Positions 42,704 through 51,560 of a stretch of 64,000 bases of DNA are shown here, piece after piece. Below the pieces are notes generated by a model. That model was given only the letters and a program-made list of their open reading frames with translations, searched no databases and had not been told where the DNA came from. Within the stretch, counting starts at the first letter, position 1. Every line of letters starts with the position of its first letter. This DNA comes from Gimesia sp. (GTDB taxonomy: Bacteria > Planctomycetota > Planctomycetia > Planctomycetales > Planctomycetaceae): NCBI GenBank assembly GCA_002706765.1, contig PAJV01000032.1:124001-188000 (forward strand), given 5' to 3'. The translations under genes and the position numbers were made by a program.

Positions 42704-45700
42704 ATGTTTTCGTTCAAAATCCTTCGCAGCACTTCAGCGACCGTCTGCTTGCTACTGTTAGCTACCCTGAGCGTTTATCTTTTTGCTGATGAGAAAAGTA
42801 TCATGGAATCCCGTTCTCTGGCTCAAACTTACCAAAAACAGGGGAATTACCGGGATGCCTGGCAAATCTATCAGAAACTGGCTGTCCAGGCCAATAATCC
42901 TGATGCAGGTGTGGTCCATGATTTGCAACAGGGGATTGCCTGTCTGCAACAACTGAATCGAATCAGTGAAATGGATGAATTTCGTGAATCGGTCCTGAAA
43001 GTGCACGCGAATCAACCGCTGGTATTATGGAAGCTGGCTGAAAGTTATATTCAGGGGCCACACTACGGATACATTATTGATGGGGAATTCATTCGAGGAC
43101 ATCAGAGAGGCGGAAACCGTTTTATTAATACTCATGAACAGGACCGGTTGATTGCTCTGAAACTGATGAATCAGGCAATCGAAAAACTTAAAAATGGCGA
43201 TGATGCGGAATTAGCATCAAATATTTACTTCGATACTGCTGAGTATTATCTGTCTGGCCGTGAGGGGCAAAATGCCTGGAAACTGCAGATTCTGACGGAT
43301 CTGAATGAAACTCCTGATTTCGCAAGTGTTGGCGCTGAGCCCGGCAGTTTCTTTCGTGGAGGACCGAGTGGGGGACCCGAGGGAGCGCCCGTTGATGATG
43401 CCGGTGATCCCGTCTATTACCGGGTTCCCGCATCATTTGAGACCGCAAAAAATGATGGGGAACGATGGCGCTGGATGCTCGATCAATGCGTGAAGCAGAA
43501 CCATGAGCGCCAGGCGGAAGTGATTCTGCAGGTGGCAGATTTCAACCGCAGTCAGTTTGGCGTTCAGACACTCCAGAATTTTATGCCCTATTTCTTTAGC
43601 CAGAGGAATGAGCCGGACCCGCAGGATGAAGAGCAGGTGAATCCTTATTCGCTGGAGAGCCTCAAGGAAACCGAAACATTAACCCGCCTGGCGACAGGCA
43701 TTCAACGGATCAACCTGCCGGACGATCTGAATTATATCCGCCTGTATCAGCAGGTCGTTGAACTGGGGAAAAGCAACTGGGGTGAAAACGCCCTGGGGCA
43801 GTTAGTCAGTATTTTCGAGAATCGACGACAGTATCCCACGGCAGCCAAATATCTACGACAGAGTATTGCGGAATACGGAGACCCTCATCAGAACAAACAG
43901 CAGCAGTTGAATCAGATCGTGGGGAACTGGGGACAATTCGACCCGAACCCGTCCCAGGTTGCCGGGCAGGGAGCGGAGGTTGATTATCGCTTTCGCAATG
44001 GGCAGCATGTGGAGTTTGAGGCATATCAGATCCACGTGGAAAAACTGTTGACGGATGTCAAAAACTATCTCAAAACCCACCCGGAAAAACTGGAATGGGA
44101 CCAGGTCAATATTTCGAACATAGGTTATCGACTGGTTCATGAGCAGCAGAAAAAATACCAGGGGCCGCTGGTTTCACGCTGGGGGCTGGATCTCAAGCCT
44201 TTGTCCGGACATCGTGATCAGCGTGTCACGGTAACGACACCGCTGCAAAATGCGGGAGCTTATCTGCTGGTTGCCAGAATGCAGGACGGAAATACCAGTC
44301 GAATTGTCGTCTGGCTGGATGATACCGCCATCATTCGCAAAAAGATGTCAGACAAGACATATTATTTCGTCTCCGATGCCCGAACCGGTAAACCGGTGGC
44401 AGGTGCGAATCTGGAATTTTTCGGCTATCAGCAAATCCAGAGGGGACGGAACCAGCAACAGACGCAGACTGTTAATTTTGCGGAACGGACTGATGAAAAC
44501 GGACAGGCGTTTCCCGCGGAATCCCAGTTGGAGAAACACTATCAGTGGATTACGATCGCCCGCACCGCGGATGGACGGTTTGCTTATACCGGCTTTGATC
44601 GCTTCTGGTATTCACATCCTTCTGACCAGAGATTGAATACGGTCAAGATCTACGGGATCACGGATCGTCCCGTGTATCGTCCCGAACAGAAAGTCGACTT
44701 TAAATTCTGGGTGCGCAATGTGGGTTATGATCTGTCGAAAGCCGAAGACTCCGAGTTTGCAAATCAGAATGTGGCTTTAAAACTGATCGGAAAAAATAAT
44801 AAAACAGTCTTTGAGAAAACATTGAAAACAGACGAATATGGTGGCTGCCAGGGAGACTGGCAGATCCCTGCCGATGCGGACCTGGGCGTTTATTACTTAG
44901 AGGTTACCGTTAAACCGCGTGGCAAGGCAGCAGGGAAGCGAAGTCGCAATATCTCTTCTCGTATTTCTTTCCGCGTGGAAGAATACAAAAAACCGGAATT
45001 TGAAGTACTGGTGGAAGCTCCGGAAGAACCAGTGGCGTTGGGAGATGTCGTCACTGCGAAAATTAAAGCGAAATACTATTTCGGCAGTCCGGTCGTCAAT
45101 GGTGAGGTCAAATATAAAGTGACGCGTACCGCGTACGATCAACGCTGGTATCCCGCGGATCGCTGGGACTGGTTATATGGTTCGGGTTACTGGTGGTTCA
45201 GCGGGGATTACACCTGGTATCCAGGCTGGGGCAGATGGGGTTGTGTTGCGCCGGGACCCTGGTGGATTCATCGTCCCTCACCACCGCCGGAAGTCGTGCT
45301 CTCCAATACTGTGGAAATCGGTTCTGACGGGGAAGTCGAAATCAAAATCGATACTGCGCTGGCAAAAGCGATACACGGCGACCAGGATCATAAGTACGAA
45401 ATCACAGCCGAAGTGGTCGATGAATCGCGGAGAACCATCGTCGGTCAGGGATCGGTGCTGGTGTCTCGTAAGCCATTCAAGGTCTTTTCCTGGATGAATC
45501 GCGGTTACTACCAGGTCGGCGATACCATGACCGCTTCGTTTAAATCCCAGACACTTGATTCCAAACCAGTCAGTGGTAAAGGCAAAGTCGTTCTATACCG
45601 CATCTCGTATAACGATCAGGGAGAACCGAAAGAGACTGCCGTTCAGGAGTGGGATCTGAATCCATCGGAAGAGGGCACCGCCAGTCAGAAAATGGCAGCG

Positions 45701-48700
45701 ACTCAAGCAGGGCAGTACCGCGTTTCCTATACGGTGACTGACAAAAAAGGGAACCAGATCGAAGGGGGCAGCCTGTTTTCGATCCGCGGAGAAGGATTTG
45801 ATGGTCAGGAATACCGTTTCAACGATCTGGAACTCGTTGTTGAGAAAAAACATTATCAACCGGGTGAAAAAGTACGACTGTTAATCAATACCAATCAACC
45901 GGGTAGTACGGTTCTGCTGTTTGTTCGACCGTTGAACGGGATTTATTCCAGGCCGGAAGTACTCAAACTGGCGGGAAAAAGTACGGTTTATGAACTGGAT
46001 ATTGCGAAGAACGATATGCCCAACTTCTTTGTCGAAGCCGTCACAGTTCACCAGGGAACCGTGCATACGGTTGCGAAAGAAATCGCGGTACCACCGGAAC
46101 AGCGGGTCGTCAATCTGGAAGTTGAGCCTTCTGAAACCGAGTATAAACCTGGTGAAGAAGCCACCGTCAAACTGAAAGTAACTGACATCGAGGGCAAACC
46201 TGTGCCTGGTTCTCTGGTGGTCAGCGTCTATGACAAGAGTGTCGAATATATCAGCGGCGGTTCCAATGTGAGTGATATCAAATCGTTTTTCTGGAAGTGG
46301 AAACGCTCTCATCATCCCTCTACAGCCGACAACCTGAGTCGTTATTTCCATAATCTGTTACGCCCCCAGGAAGTCGGGATGCAGTTGATTGGTGCCTTTG
46401 GGCATCTGGTGCTGGAATCAGAGTCGCAGTACCCGAATTATGCAGCAGTAGGGGGAAATGGCCCTGGTCCGGGGGTATTACCTGTAACGGAAGAAATGCG
46501 AAAGTCCAGTGTGATGGAAGGATTGGCCATGCCGATGGCAGCCCGGGCGGTGATGGCGGATGCAGCAGCGCCCGCCGATTCCTCCGCAGTGGTCGAGCCT
46601 GTCGTGCGCCAGAACTTCGCAGATACTGCCTACTGGAACGCCGCAATCACAGCGGATGCAGAAGGTCTGGCGGAAGTTTCGTTCAAAATGCCCGAAAACC
46701 TGACCAGCTGGAAAATCCGCAGTTGGGCGATGGGGCAGGGGGCACGCGTGGGTGAAGGAGAGCAACTGGTTGTCACGCGGAAAAATCTGATTCTGCGATT
46801 GCAGGCACCGCGCTTCTTTACAGAGACTGACGAAGTGGTATTGAGCGCCAACGTGCATAATTACCTGAAGACTTCCAAGGACGTGAAAGTCGTACTGGAA
46901 CTGGACGGCGATACCCTGGAACCGTTGGGCGATGTTTCACAGACAGTCACGATAGATGCTGACGGTGAACAACGGATCGACTGGCGCGTGAAAGCGGTCC
47001 GTCCCGGCTTTGCCGTGATTCGCATGAAAGCCTTAACGGATGAAGAGTCAGATGCGATGCAGATGACCTTTCCTGTCAAAGTGCATGGCATTCTGAAGAC
47101 CGAGTCCTTTACGGGCATGATTCGCGGTGATGCAGATCAGGCACAGATCAGTTTTCAGGTTCCCGATCAACGCAAAGCGGAACTGAGTCGTCTGGAACTT
47201 CGTTACTCACCCTCACTGGCAGGAGCCATGGTCGATGCACTGCCCTACCTGGTCTATTCACCCCATAAAACGACCGACTGCACGCTGTATCGATTTCTGC
47301 CGACCGTGATGACTCAGAATATTCTTAAACGGATGGGCCTTAATCTGAAAGAGATTGAGGAGAAACGGACCAATCTGAATGCACAGGAGATTGGTGACGA
47401 TCAGAAGCGTGCCGAACAGTGGAAACGCTATGATCAGAATCCGGTCTTCAGTCAGGAGAAAGTAGAGCAGCTCGTCAAGCAGGGAGTCGCAGATTTAACC
47501 AGTATGCAGTTGGCTGATGGAGGCTGGGGCTGGTTTTCCGGATGGCAGGAACAGTCTTCCCCCTACTTCACCGCGCGAATCGTCCAGGGACTGGCTCTGG
47601 CGAAACAGAATGACGTGGCGCTCGTGCCTGGCACTCTGGAACGGGGAGTGGAATGGTTGAAAAACTATCAGCAGAAAGAACTGCAGAAACTGTTGAATGC
47701 TGATTCGAAGAAAAAACCATATAAAATGACGGCTTCCAATCTGGATGCTTACGTCTTTCTGGTCCTGGTCAACCAGGGAATTGCTGATCAGAAAATGTAC
47801 GATTTCCTGTATCGGGATCGGACGAAACTGTCGGTGTATGCTCTGGGGATGCTGGGGCTGGCATCGCATGAACTGAAAAATCAGGATCGCTTGGCGATGA
47901 TCATGAGCAATATGGATCAATACCTGGTTCAGGATGCGGAAAACCAGACCGCTTATCTCAATCTGCCTGAGAGTAATTACTGGTGGCACTGGTACGGCAG
48001 TGAAGTGGAAGCCAATGCCTATTATCTAAAGCTGCTTTCAAAAGCCGATCCTCAGAATCCCAAGGCAACTCAACTCGTCAAGTATCTGTTGAACAATCGT
48101 AAACATGCGACTTACTGGAGTTCTGTTTCTGATACGGCGATTGCCATTGAAGCATTAGCAGAATACTGGTCAGCCAGTGGCGAAGATCAGCCTGACCTGA
48201 CGTTGGACATCTTTCTGGATGGAAAGAAACAGAAAACAGTGCAGATCAACGCGGAGAATCTCTTTACGTTCGATAATAAACTGGTGATAGAAGGCGCAGC
48301 ACTGACGTCAGGCGCACATCGACTGGAGATTCGCAAGCAGGGGAACGGACCGTTGTACTATAACGCGTACGTGACGAACTTTACGAAGGAAGATTTCATC
48401 ACGGCGACGGGGCTGGAAATCAAAGTGCAGCGAAAATATTACCGGCTGATTCCGGAAGAGGCTGCCATAAAAACCTCTGGTTCGAAAGGGCAGGCCGTTG
48501 ATCAGCGTGTGGAAAAATACCGTCGTGAGGCCATTGACCATGAAACAGAACTGACCAGCGGAGATCTGATCGAGGTCGAGCTGATTTTCGAGAGCAAAAA
48601 TGATTACGAATACCTGGTGTTTGAAGATTTCCGGCCAGCGGGACTGGAAGCAGTCGACCTGCGCAGTGGATATTCCCGCAACGGGCTGGGAGCTTATCAG

Positions 48701-48886
48701 GAATTTCGTGATGACCGGGTGGTAAATTACCTGCGTCAGTTACCGCGTGGAACGCATAGCCTGAGCTATCGGCTGCGGGCTGAAATCCCAGGTCGATTCA
48801 GTGGACTGCCCACACAAGGGTATGGCATGTATGCTCCGGAACTGAAAACGAACTCGGATGAAATCAAACTCAAAATCAAAGATTAG
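42704..48886 (+). CDS. Alpha-2-macroglobulin family protein, thioester site lost
   Basis: A 2060-residue exported protein (signal peptide ~1-28). The first ~350 residues are helical, with TPR-like stretches. Beta-sandwich MG-type domains follow from about residue 440 ('NTVKIYGITDRPVYRPEQKVDFKFWVRN' region ~645-670), then the bait-like and ANA-type parts ('DTAYWNAAITADAEGLAEVSFKMPENLTSWKIRSWAMG', ~1305-1345), and an alpha/alpha toroid (~1510-1840; 'LADGGWGWFSGWQEQSSPYFTARIV'). In the place of the thioester CxEQ before 'LYRFLP' the protein reads T-T-D-C (Thr1523, Cys1526). It cannot form the Cys-Gln thioester, so covalent trapping is lost. A Trp/Tyr/Gly-rich insert lies at ~814-858. It may still act as a protease trap or envelope defence protein. 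No PBP1c partner gene is adjacent. Confidence 0.92.
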   Translation: MFSFKILRSTSATVCLLLLATLSVYLFADEKSIMESRSLAQTYQKQGNYRDAWQIYQKLAVQANNPDAGVVHDLQQGIACLQQLNRISEMDEFRESVLKVHANQPLVLWKLAESYIQGPHYGYIIDGEFIRGHQRGGNRFINTHEQDRLIALKLMNQAIEKLKNGDDAELASNIYFDTAEYYLSGREGQNAWKLQILTDLNETPDFASVGAEPGSFFRGGPSGGPEGAPVDDAGDPVYYRVPASFETAKNDGERWRWMLDQCVKQNHERQAEVILQVADFNRSQFGVQTLQNFMPYFFSQRNEPDPQDEEQVNPYSLESLKETETLTRLATGIQRINLPDDLNYIRLYQQVVELGKSNWGENALGQLVSIFENRRQYPTAAKYLRQSIAEYGDPHQNKQQQLNQIVGNWGQFDPNPSQVAGQGAEVDYRFRNGQHVEFEAYQIHVEKLLTDVKNYLKTHPEKLEWDQVNISNIGYRLVHEQQKKYQGPLVSRWGLDLKPLSGHRDQRVTVTTPLQNAGAYLLVARMQDGNTSRIVVWLDDTAIIRKKMSDKTYYFVSDARTGKPVAGANLEFFGYQQIQRGRNQQQTQTVNFAERTDENGQAFPAESQLEKHYQWITIARTADGRFAYTGFDRFWYSHPSDQRLNTVKIYGITDRPVYRPEQKVDFKFWVRNVGYDLSKAEDSEFANQNVALKLIGKNNKTVFEKTLKTDEYGGCQGDWQIPADADLGVYYLEVTVKPRGKAAGKRSRNISSRISFRVEEYKKPEFEVLVEAPEEPVALGDVVTAKIKAKYYFGSPVVNGEVKYKVTRTAYDQRWYPADRWDWLYGSGYWWFSGDYTWYPGWGRWGCVAPGPWWIHRPSPPPEVVLSNTVEIGSDGEVEIKIDTALAKAIHGDQDHKYEITAEVVDESRRTIVGQGSVLVSRKPFKVFSWMNRGYYQVGDTMTASFKSQTLDSKPVSGKGKVVLYRISYNDQGEPKETAVQEWDLNPSEEGTASQKMAATQAGQYRVSYTVTDKKGNQIEGGSLFSIRGEGFDGQEYRFNDLELVVEKKHYQPGEKVRLLINTNQPGSTVLLFVRPLNGIYSRPEVLKLAGKSTVYELDIAKNDMPNFFVEAVTVHQGTVHTVAKEIAVPPEQRVVNLEVEPSETEYKPGEEATVKLKVTDIEGKPVPGSLVVSVYDKSVEYISGGSNVSDIKSFFWKWKRSHHPSTADNLSRYFHNLLRPQEVGMQLIGAFGHLVLESESQYPNYAAVGGNGPGPGVLPVTEEMRKSSVMEGLAMPMAARAVMADAAAPADSSAVVEPVVRQNFADTAYWNAAITADAEGLAEVSFKMPENLTSWKIRSWAMGQGARVGEGEQLVVTRKNLILRLQAPRFFTETDEVVLSANVHNYLKTSKDVKVVLELDGDTLEPLGDVSQTVTIDADGEQRIDWRVKAVRPGFAVIRMKALTDEESDAMQMTFPVKVHGILKTESFTGMIRGDADQAQISFQVPDQRKAELSRLELRYSPSLAGAMVDALPYLVYSPHKTTDCTLYRFLPTVMTQNILKRMGLNLKEIEEKRTNLNAQEIGDDQKRAEQWKRYDQNPVFSQEKVEQLVKQGVADLTSMQLADGGWGWFSGWQEQSSPYFTARIVQGLALAKQNDVALVPGTLERGVEWLKNYQQKELQKLLNADSKKKPYKMTASNLDAYVFLVLVNQGIADQKMYDFLYRDRTKLSVYALGMLGLASHELKNQDRLAMIMSNMDQYLVQDAENQTAYLNLPESNYWWHWYGSEVEANAYYLKLLSKADPQNPKATQLVKYLLNNRKHATYWSSVSDTAIAIEALAEYWSASGEDQPDLTLDIFLDGKKQKTVQINAENLFTFDNKLVIEGAALTSGAHRLEIRKQGNGPLYYNAYVTNFTKEDFITATGLEIKVQRKYYRLIPEEAAIKTSGSKGQAVDQRVEKYRREAIDHETELTSGDLIEVELIFESKNDYEYLVFEDFRPAGLEAVDLRSGYSRNGLGAYQEFRDDRVVNYLRQLPRGTHSLSYRLRAEIPGRFSGLPTQGYGMYAPELKTNSDEIKLKIKD

Positions 48887-48899
48887 ATCGTGAGTGTTG

Positions 48900-50876
48900 T
48901 CAGAGGGGTTCCCAGGAACTTCCGTTCCAGCGACTGAGACGATTCCCGGCAGCGTCGAACAGGTAGAGCGTTCGATCCGGGAAAAGGGTCTGCAGTTGAG
49001 CCGGGTTATGTTGATCGGGTCGATAACGACCTGTCAGAATCGGAGCATTTAACGGGGGATCATTGATTACATAGTCAATGTGCCGATCAGAGGGATCATG
49101 GGTGATCAGGATCAACGCAGGCTGTCTGATTTGAGGATGATGCTGAATCATCTGTTGAAACTGAAAATGTTTCAGTCTGGAAAACGCCACATTATTGATC
49201 ACGATTTCCAGTTTGGAGACAGTCCAGAGTGGGGGGATGGCGATCAGGTTGGTTGCGCTGGCAGTTAAAATCATGGCGGACCAGAGCCAGCTCATCAGGG
49301 GGCGTTCGAGTTCACTCCAGATGCGAAACAGGGTCTGTGTCACCCTCGCGAAGAGGAGTGCCCACAGCGGTCCCGTTTCGAATACGTAATGCCAGTGCAT
49401 GATGCCATCATACCAGTAAGGAATGTGAACCACATGCAGAGTGATGATCGAAGCAAAGATCAGCCACCAGCGGCTCCCGCGTCTGCATTCGGTGATCACG
49501 AACAGCAGGCCGGCTAAGGTGAGTGGAACCAGCCCCAATGTCCACTGCAGACTGGCCAGCAGTCGGTTCTGAACATTCCGGGCAGCCAGAGCTGGCGTGA
49601 GGTTCTCGGCCCATTTGTCATAGTTTTTCAGTACTTTCGGGCCCAGCTTCTGTTCTCCCCGCACGACATTATCAAAGCCGTAGACGTGTCTCGGGGTATA
49701 AATGTCGGTATAAAGCTGGTAGGGCATTTTCCAGCCACTGCCGGTAATGGATTGATTATAAAAGAACAGCCCGATCAGACCGCAGGCCAGGGGGATTGCC
49801 AGCCCTGTGATCAGGGGGACGACTGATTTCTCTGTCGAAGAGCCTGACGGTTGATGGTTCTTTTTCCGCAGGGCCCGGCGGGCGCATTCCACTCCCAGCC
49901 AGATGCCAAAGGGTAAGGCAAAGCCGGCGGCGGTCATGGGACGACAGAGCATGCCGAATGTCAGGCCTGCTCCCGCCAGCAACGCATCACGAAACGAGCG
50001 GGTTCTCTGCATGCGGAGAAAGAAATACAGGAAAAACGATAACCCCACCAGTGTCGGGTGATGTGCCAACAGCAGGTTGCTGAAGATCGCCATCCCCGGG
50101 GAGAGGGCTACAATCAGGCCGGCCAGTACCCCGACGCCATTTCCGGACAGTTCTCTGCCTGACCAGAAAATAAAAAACGTAATGACCGCTCCCGCCAGCC
50201 AGTGCGCCAGGTAAGGATATCCCCATGTCACAAACGGGGCCAGCCAGAGGCCTGTGCCCGGGAAATAGCGGCTGGCCATCTTCCCTTCATTGAGGACATG
50301 AACCTGGTCAAACAGTTCCGGAGCTTCAGGCTGGCTGGGAAACCAGGTCTGACCCTGCAGGAAGGTTCTGGCCTGGAACAGATAGCTGTATTCATCGTGA
50401 TAAGCGGGAGGCAGATCGCCGAGCGTCAGGTGTAATTCCTGATTCACAGTATGTGCAGCGGTCCAGAAACTCATGGCAAACGAAGTCGCAGCAAGCAGCA
50501 GACTGAGTGCGATCGCAAAAAGGTCAATTCGTTTATCGGTCTGTCTGCCGCGTACCCACTCCTGCGATAAACGGGGACGGATCATTCTCGAGAAAAAACG
50601 AAAGTGAATCGAAGGGCGGATCCACCAGCAGAAAGGGCTGAGCAACAGCAGCAGGAAATAAGGCGTCGTGTCGATATTGACGTACAGAAAAAAACGTGTC
50701 AGTAACGGCAGGTCCTGATTGTCAGTTTCGATCCGTTGCCACTCAAAGTAGCCCAGAAAGCAGAACAGGCTGAGCACGATCAGCAAATGCATCAGGGGGA
50801 GCCAGGGGGAAGGTCCTGGTCGCTTTTGTTCGCTCCTGTGAGGCTGGTGTGCTGATGGGGGCTGCTTGGAATCCAT
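48900..50876 (-). CDS. Integral membrane GT39/PMT-like glycosyltransferase
   Basis: A 658-residue protein with about 10-12 hydrophobic segments. The first large loop carries acidic residues near 'PAYHDEYSYLFQARTFLQG' (~residues 158-178), similar to the DE-type site of the GT39/ArnT group, followed by 'FPGTGLWLAPF' and further helices. The last ~130 residues are a hydrophilic tail with 'PALILITHDPSDRHIDYVIN'. Such enzymes transfer sugars from polyprenol-phosphate donors to a lipid or protein at the outer face. The gene starts 170 nt downstream of the Spy-like gene's stop, with a strong terminator between them, so it has its own promoter. Confidence 0.88.
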   Translation of the reverse strand: MDSKQPPSAHQPHRSEQKRPGPSPWLPLMHLLIVLSLFCFLGYFEWQRIETDNQDLPLLTRFFLYVNIDTTPYFLLLLLSPFCWWIRPSIHFRFFSRMIRPRLSQEWVRGRQTDKRIDLFAIALSLLLAATSFAMSFWTAAHTVNQELHLTLGDLPPAYHDEYSYLFQARTFLQGQTWFPSQPEAPELFDQVHVLNEGKMASRYFPGTGLWLAPFVTWGYPYLAHWLAGAVITFFIFWSGRELSGNGVGVLAGLIVALSPGMAIFSNLLLAHHPTLVGLSFFLYFFLRMQRTRSFRDALLAGAGLTFGMLCRPMTAAGFALPFGIWLGVECARRALRKKNHQPSGSSTEKSVVPLITGLAIPLACGLIGLFFYNQSITGSGWKMPYQLYTDIYTPRHVYGFDNVVRGEQKLGPKVLKNYDKWAENLTPALAARNVQNRLLASLQWTLGLVPLTLAGLLFVITECRRGSRWWLIFASIITLHVVHIPYWYDGIMHWHYVFETGPLWALLFARVTQTLFRIWSELERPLMSWLWSAMILTASATNLIAIPPLWTVSKLEIVINNVAFSRLKHFQFQQMIQHHPQIRQPALILITHDPSDRHIDYVINDPPLNAPILTGRYRPDQHNPAQLQTLFPDRTLYLFDAAGNRLSRWNGSSWEPL

Positions 50877-50962
50877 TAGTGAGTTGTTTTCAGAAAGGGA
50901 AACTTCAGTAGAGGCGGTGTGATGCTGGTCGTTTCAAGAAAAGTATAGCTGGAAGGCTCAGC

Positions 50963-50998
50963 AAAAAGAAAGGGCGTGATCCGGTTCCGATCACGCCC
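50963..50998 (-). terminator. Intrinsic terminator after the Spy-like gene
   Basis: On the minus strand a perfect 10-bp stem, GGGCGTGATC (50998-50989) / GATCACGCCC (50981-50972), with a 7-nt loop is followed directly by TTTCTTTTT (50971-50963). It starts 49 nt after the stop of the gene at 51047. This is the clearest rho-independent terminator in the window. Confidence 0.88.
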
Positions 50999-51046
50999 TG
51001 CGGTGGTTTTATTATTGATTCTCAGGATGGTTGAGATTCAGTGGTT

Positions 51047-51433
51047 TTATTTATTCGCTGTTTTTTTACTGGCTAGTTCCGCAAGAATCTTGTCCAGAAT
51101 GGATTTCTGAGAAGGTTCCAGAACCGAGACGATTTCGGCGTCCTGCTTTTTGTTCAATTCTGCCAGTTGCTTTTTCAGACTGTCAATTTCTGACTTGTAG
51201 TCGGCCTGAATCTTATAAATTTTATCGCGTTGGGTATCGGAGAGATTCAGTTTACCGTAATGATTGGGCAGGCGCCCTTTGAACTTTTTGGCAGCGGGTT
51301 TGGTCTCTTTGGCTGAAGCTTCAGTTTTACCCGATTCCTTCTGTTGAGCAGACAGGGAATCACCTGAGCAAATGGCTAAGGAAACAGTAGTAAACAAAAC
51401 GACAAAAAATTTCAGTATGTTTTTTTCCAGCAT
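51047..51433 (-). CDS. Small exported Spy/CpxP-like protein
   Basis: A 128-residue protein with a signal peptide (~1-29, 'FFVVLFTTVSLAICSGDSLSA'), then a charged linker, then a helical part (~57-120) with 'KLNLSDTQRDKIYKIQADYKSEIDSLKKQLAELNKKQDAEIVSVL'-type spacing: the LTxxQ-like 'LSDTQ' and a long amphipathic helix resemble Spy/CpxP periplasmic chaperones. I call it similar, not orthologous. AGGAGG precedes the ATG with a good spacing. It ends 49 nt before a strong intrinsic terminator, so it is probably a single-gene or last-gene transcript. It is located after mutS on the same strand. Confidence 0.8.
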   Translation of the reverse strand: MLEKNILKFFVVLFTTVSLAICSGDSLSAQQKESGKTEASAKETKPAAKKFKGRLPNHYGKLNLSDTQRDKIYKIQADYKSEIDSLKKQLAELNKKQDAEIVSVLEPSQKSILDKILAELASKKTANK

Positions 51434-51560
51434 TACATCCTCCTGTTATTTGAATAGGAACACTGTTGAAAGGCACCCTTGTACCTCCACTGTGTATATT
51501 GTGAACAGGTGATATGGCTGGGTTCAACTGTCAGAGAGTGTAAATTTGAAAATATGTTAT

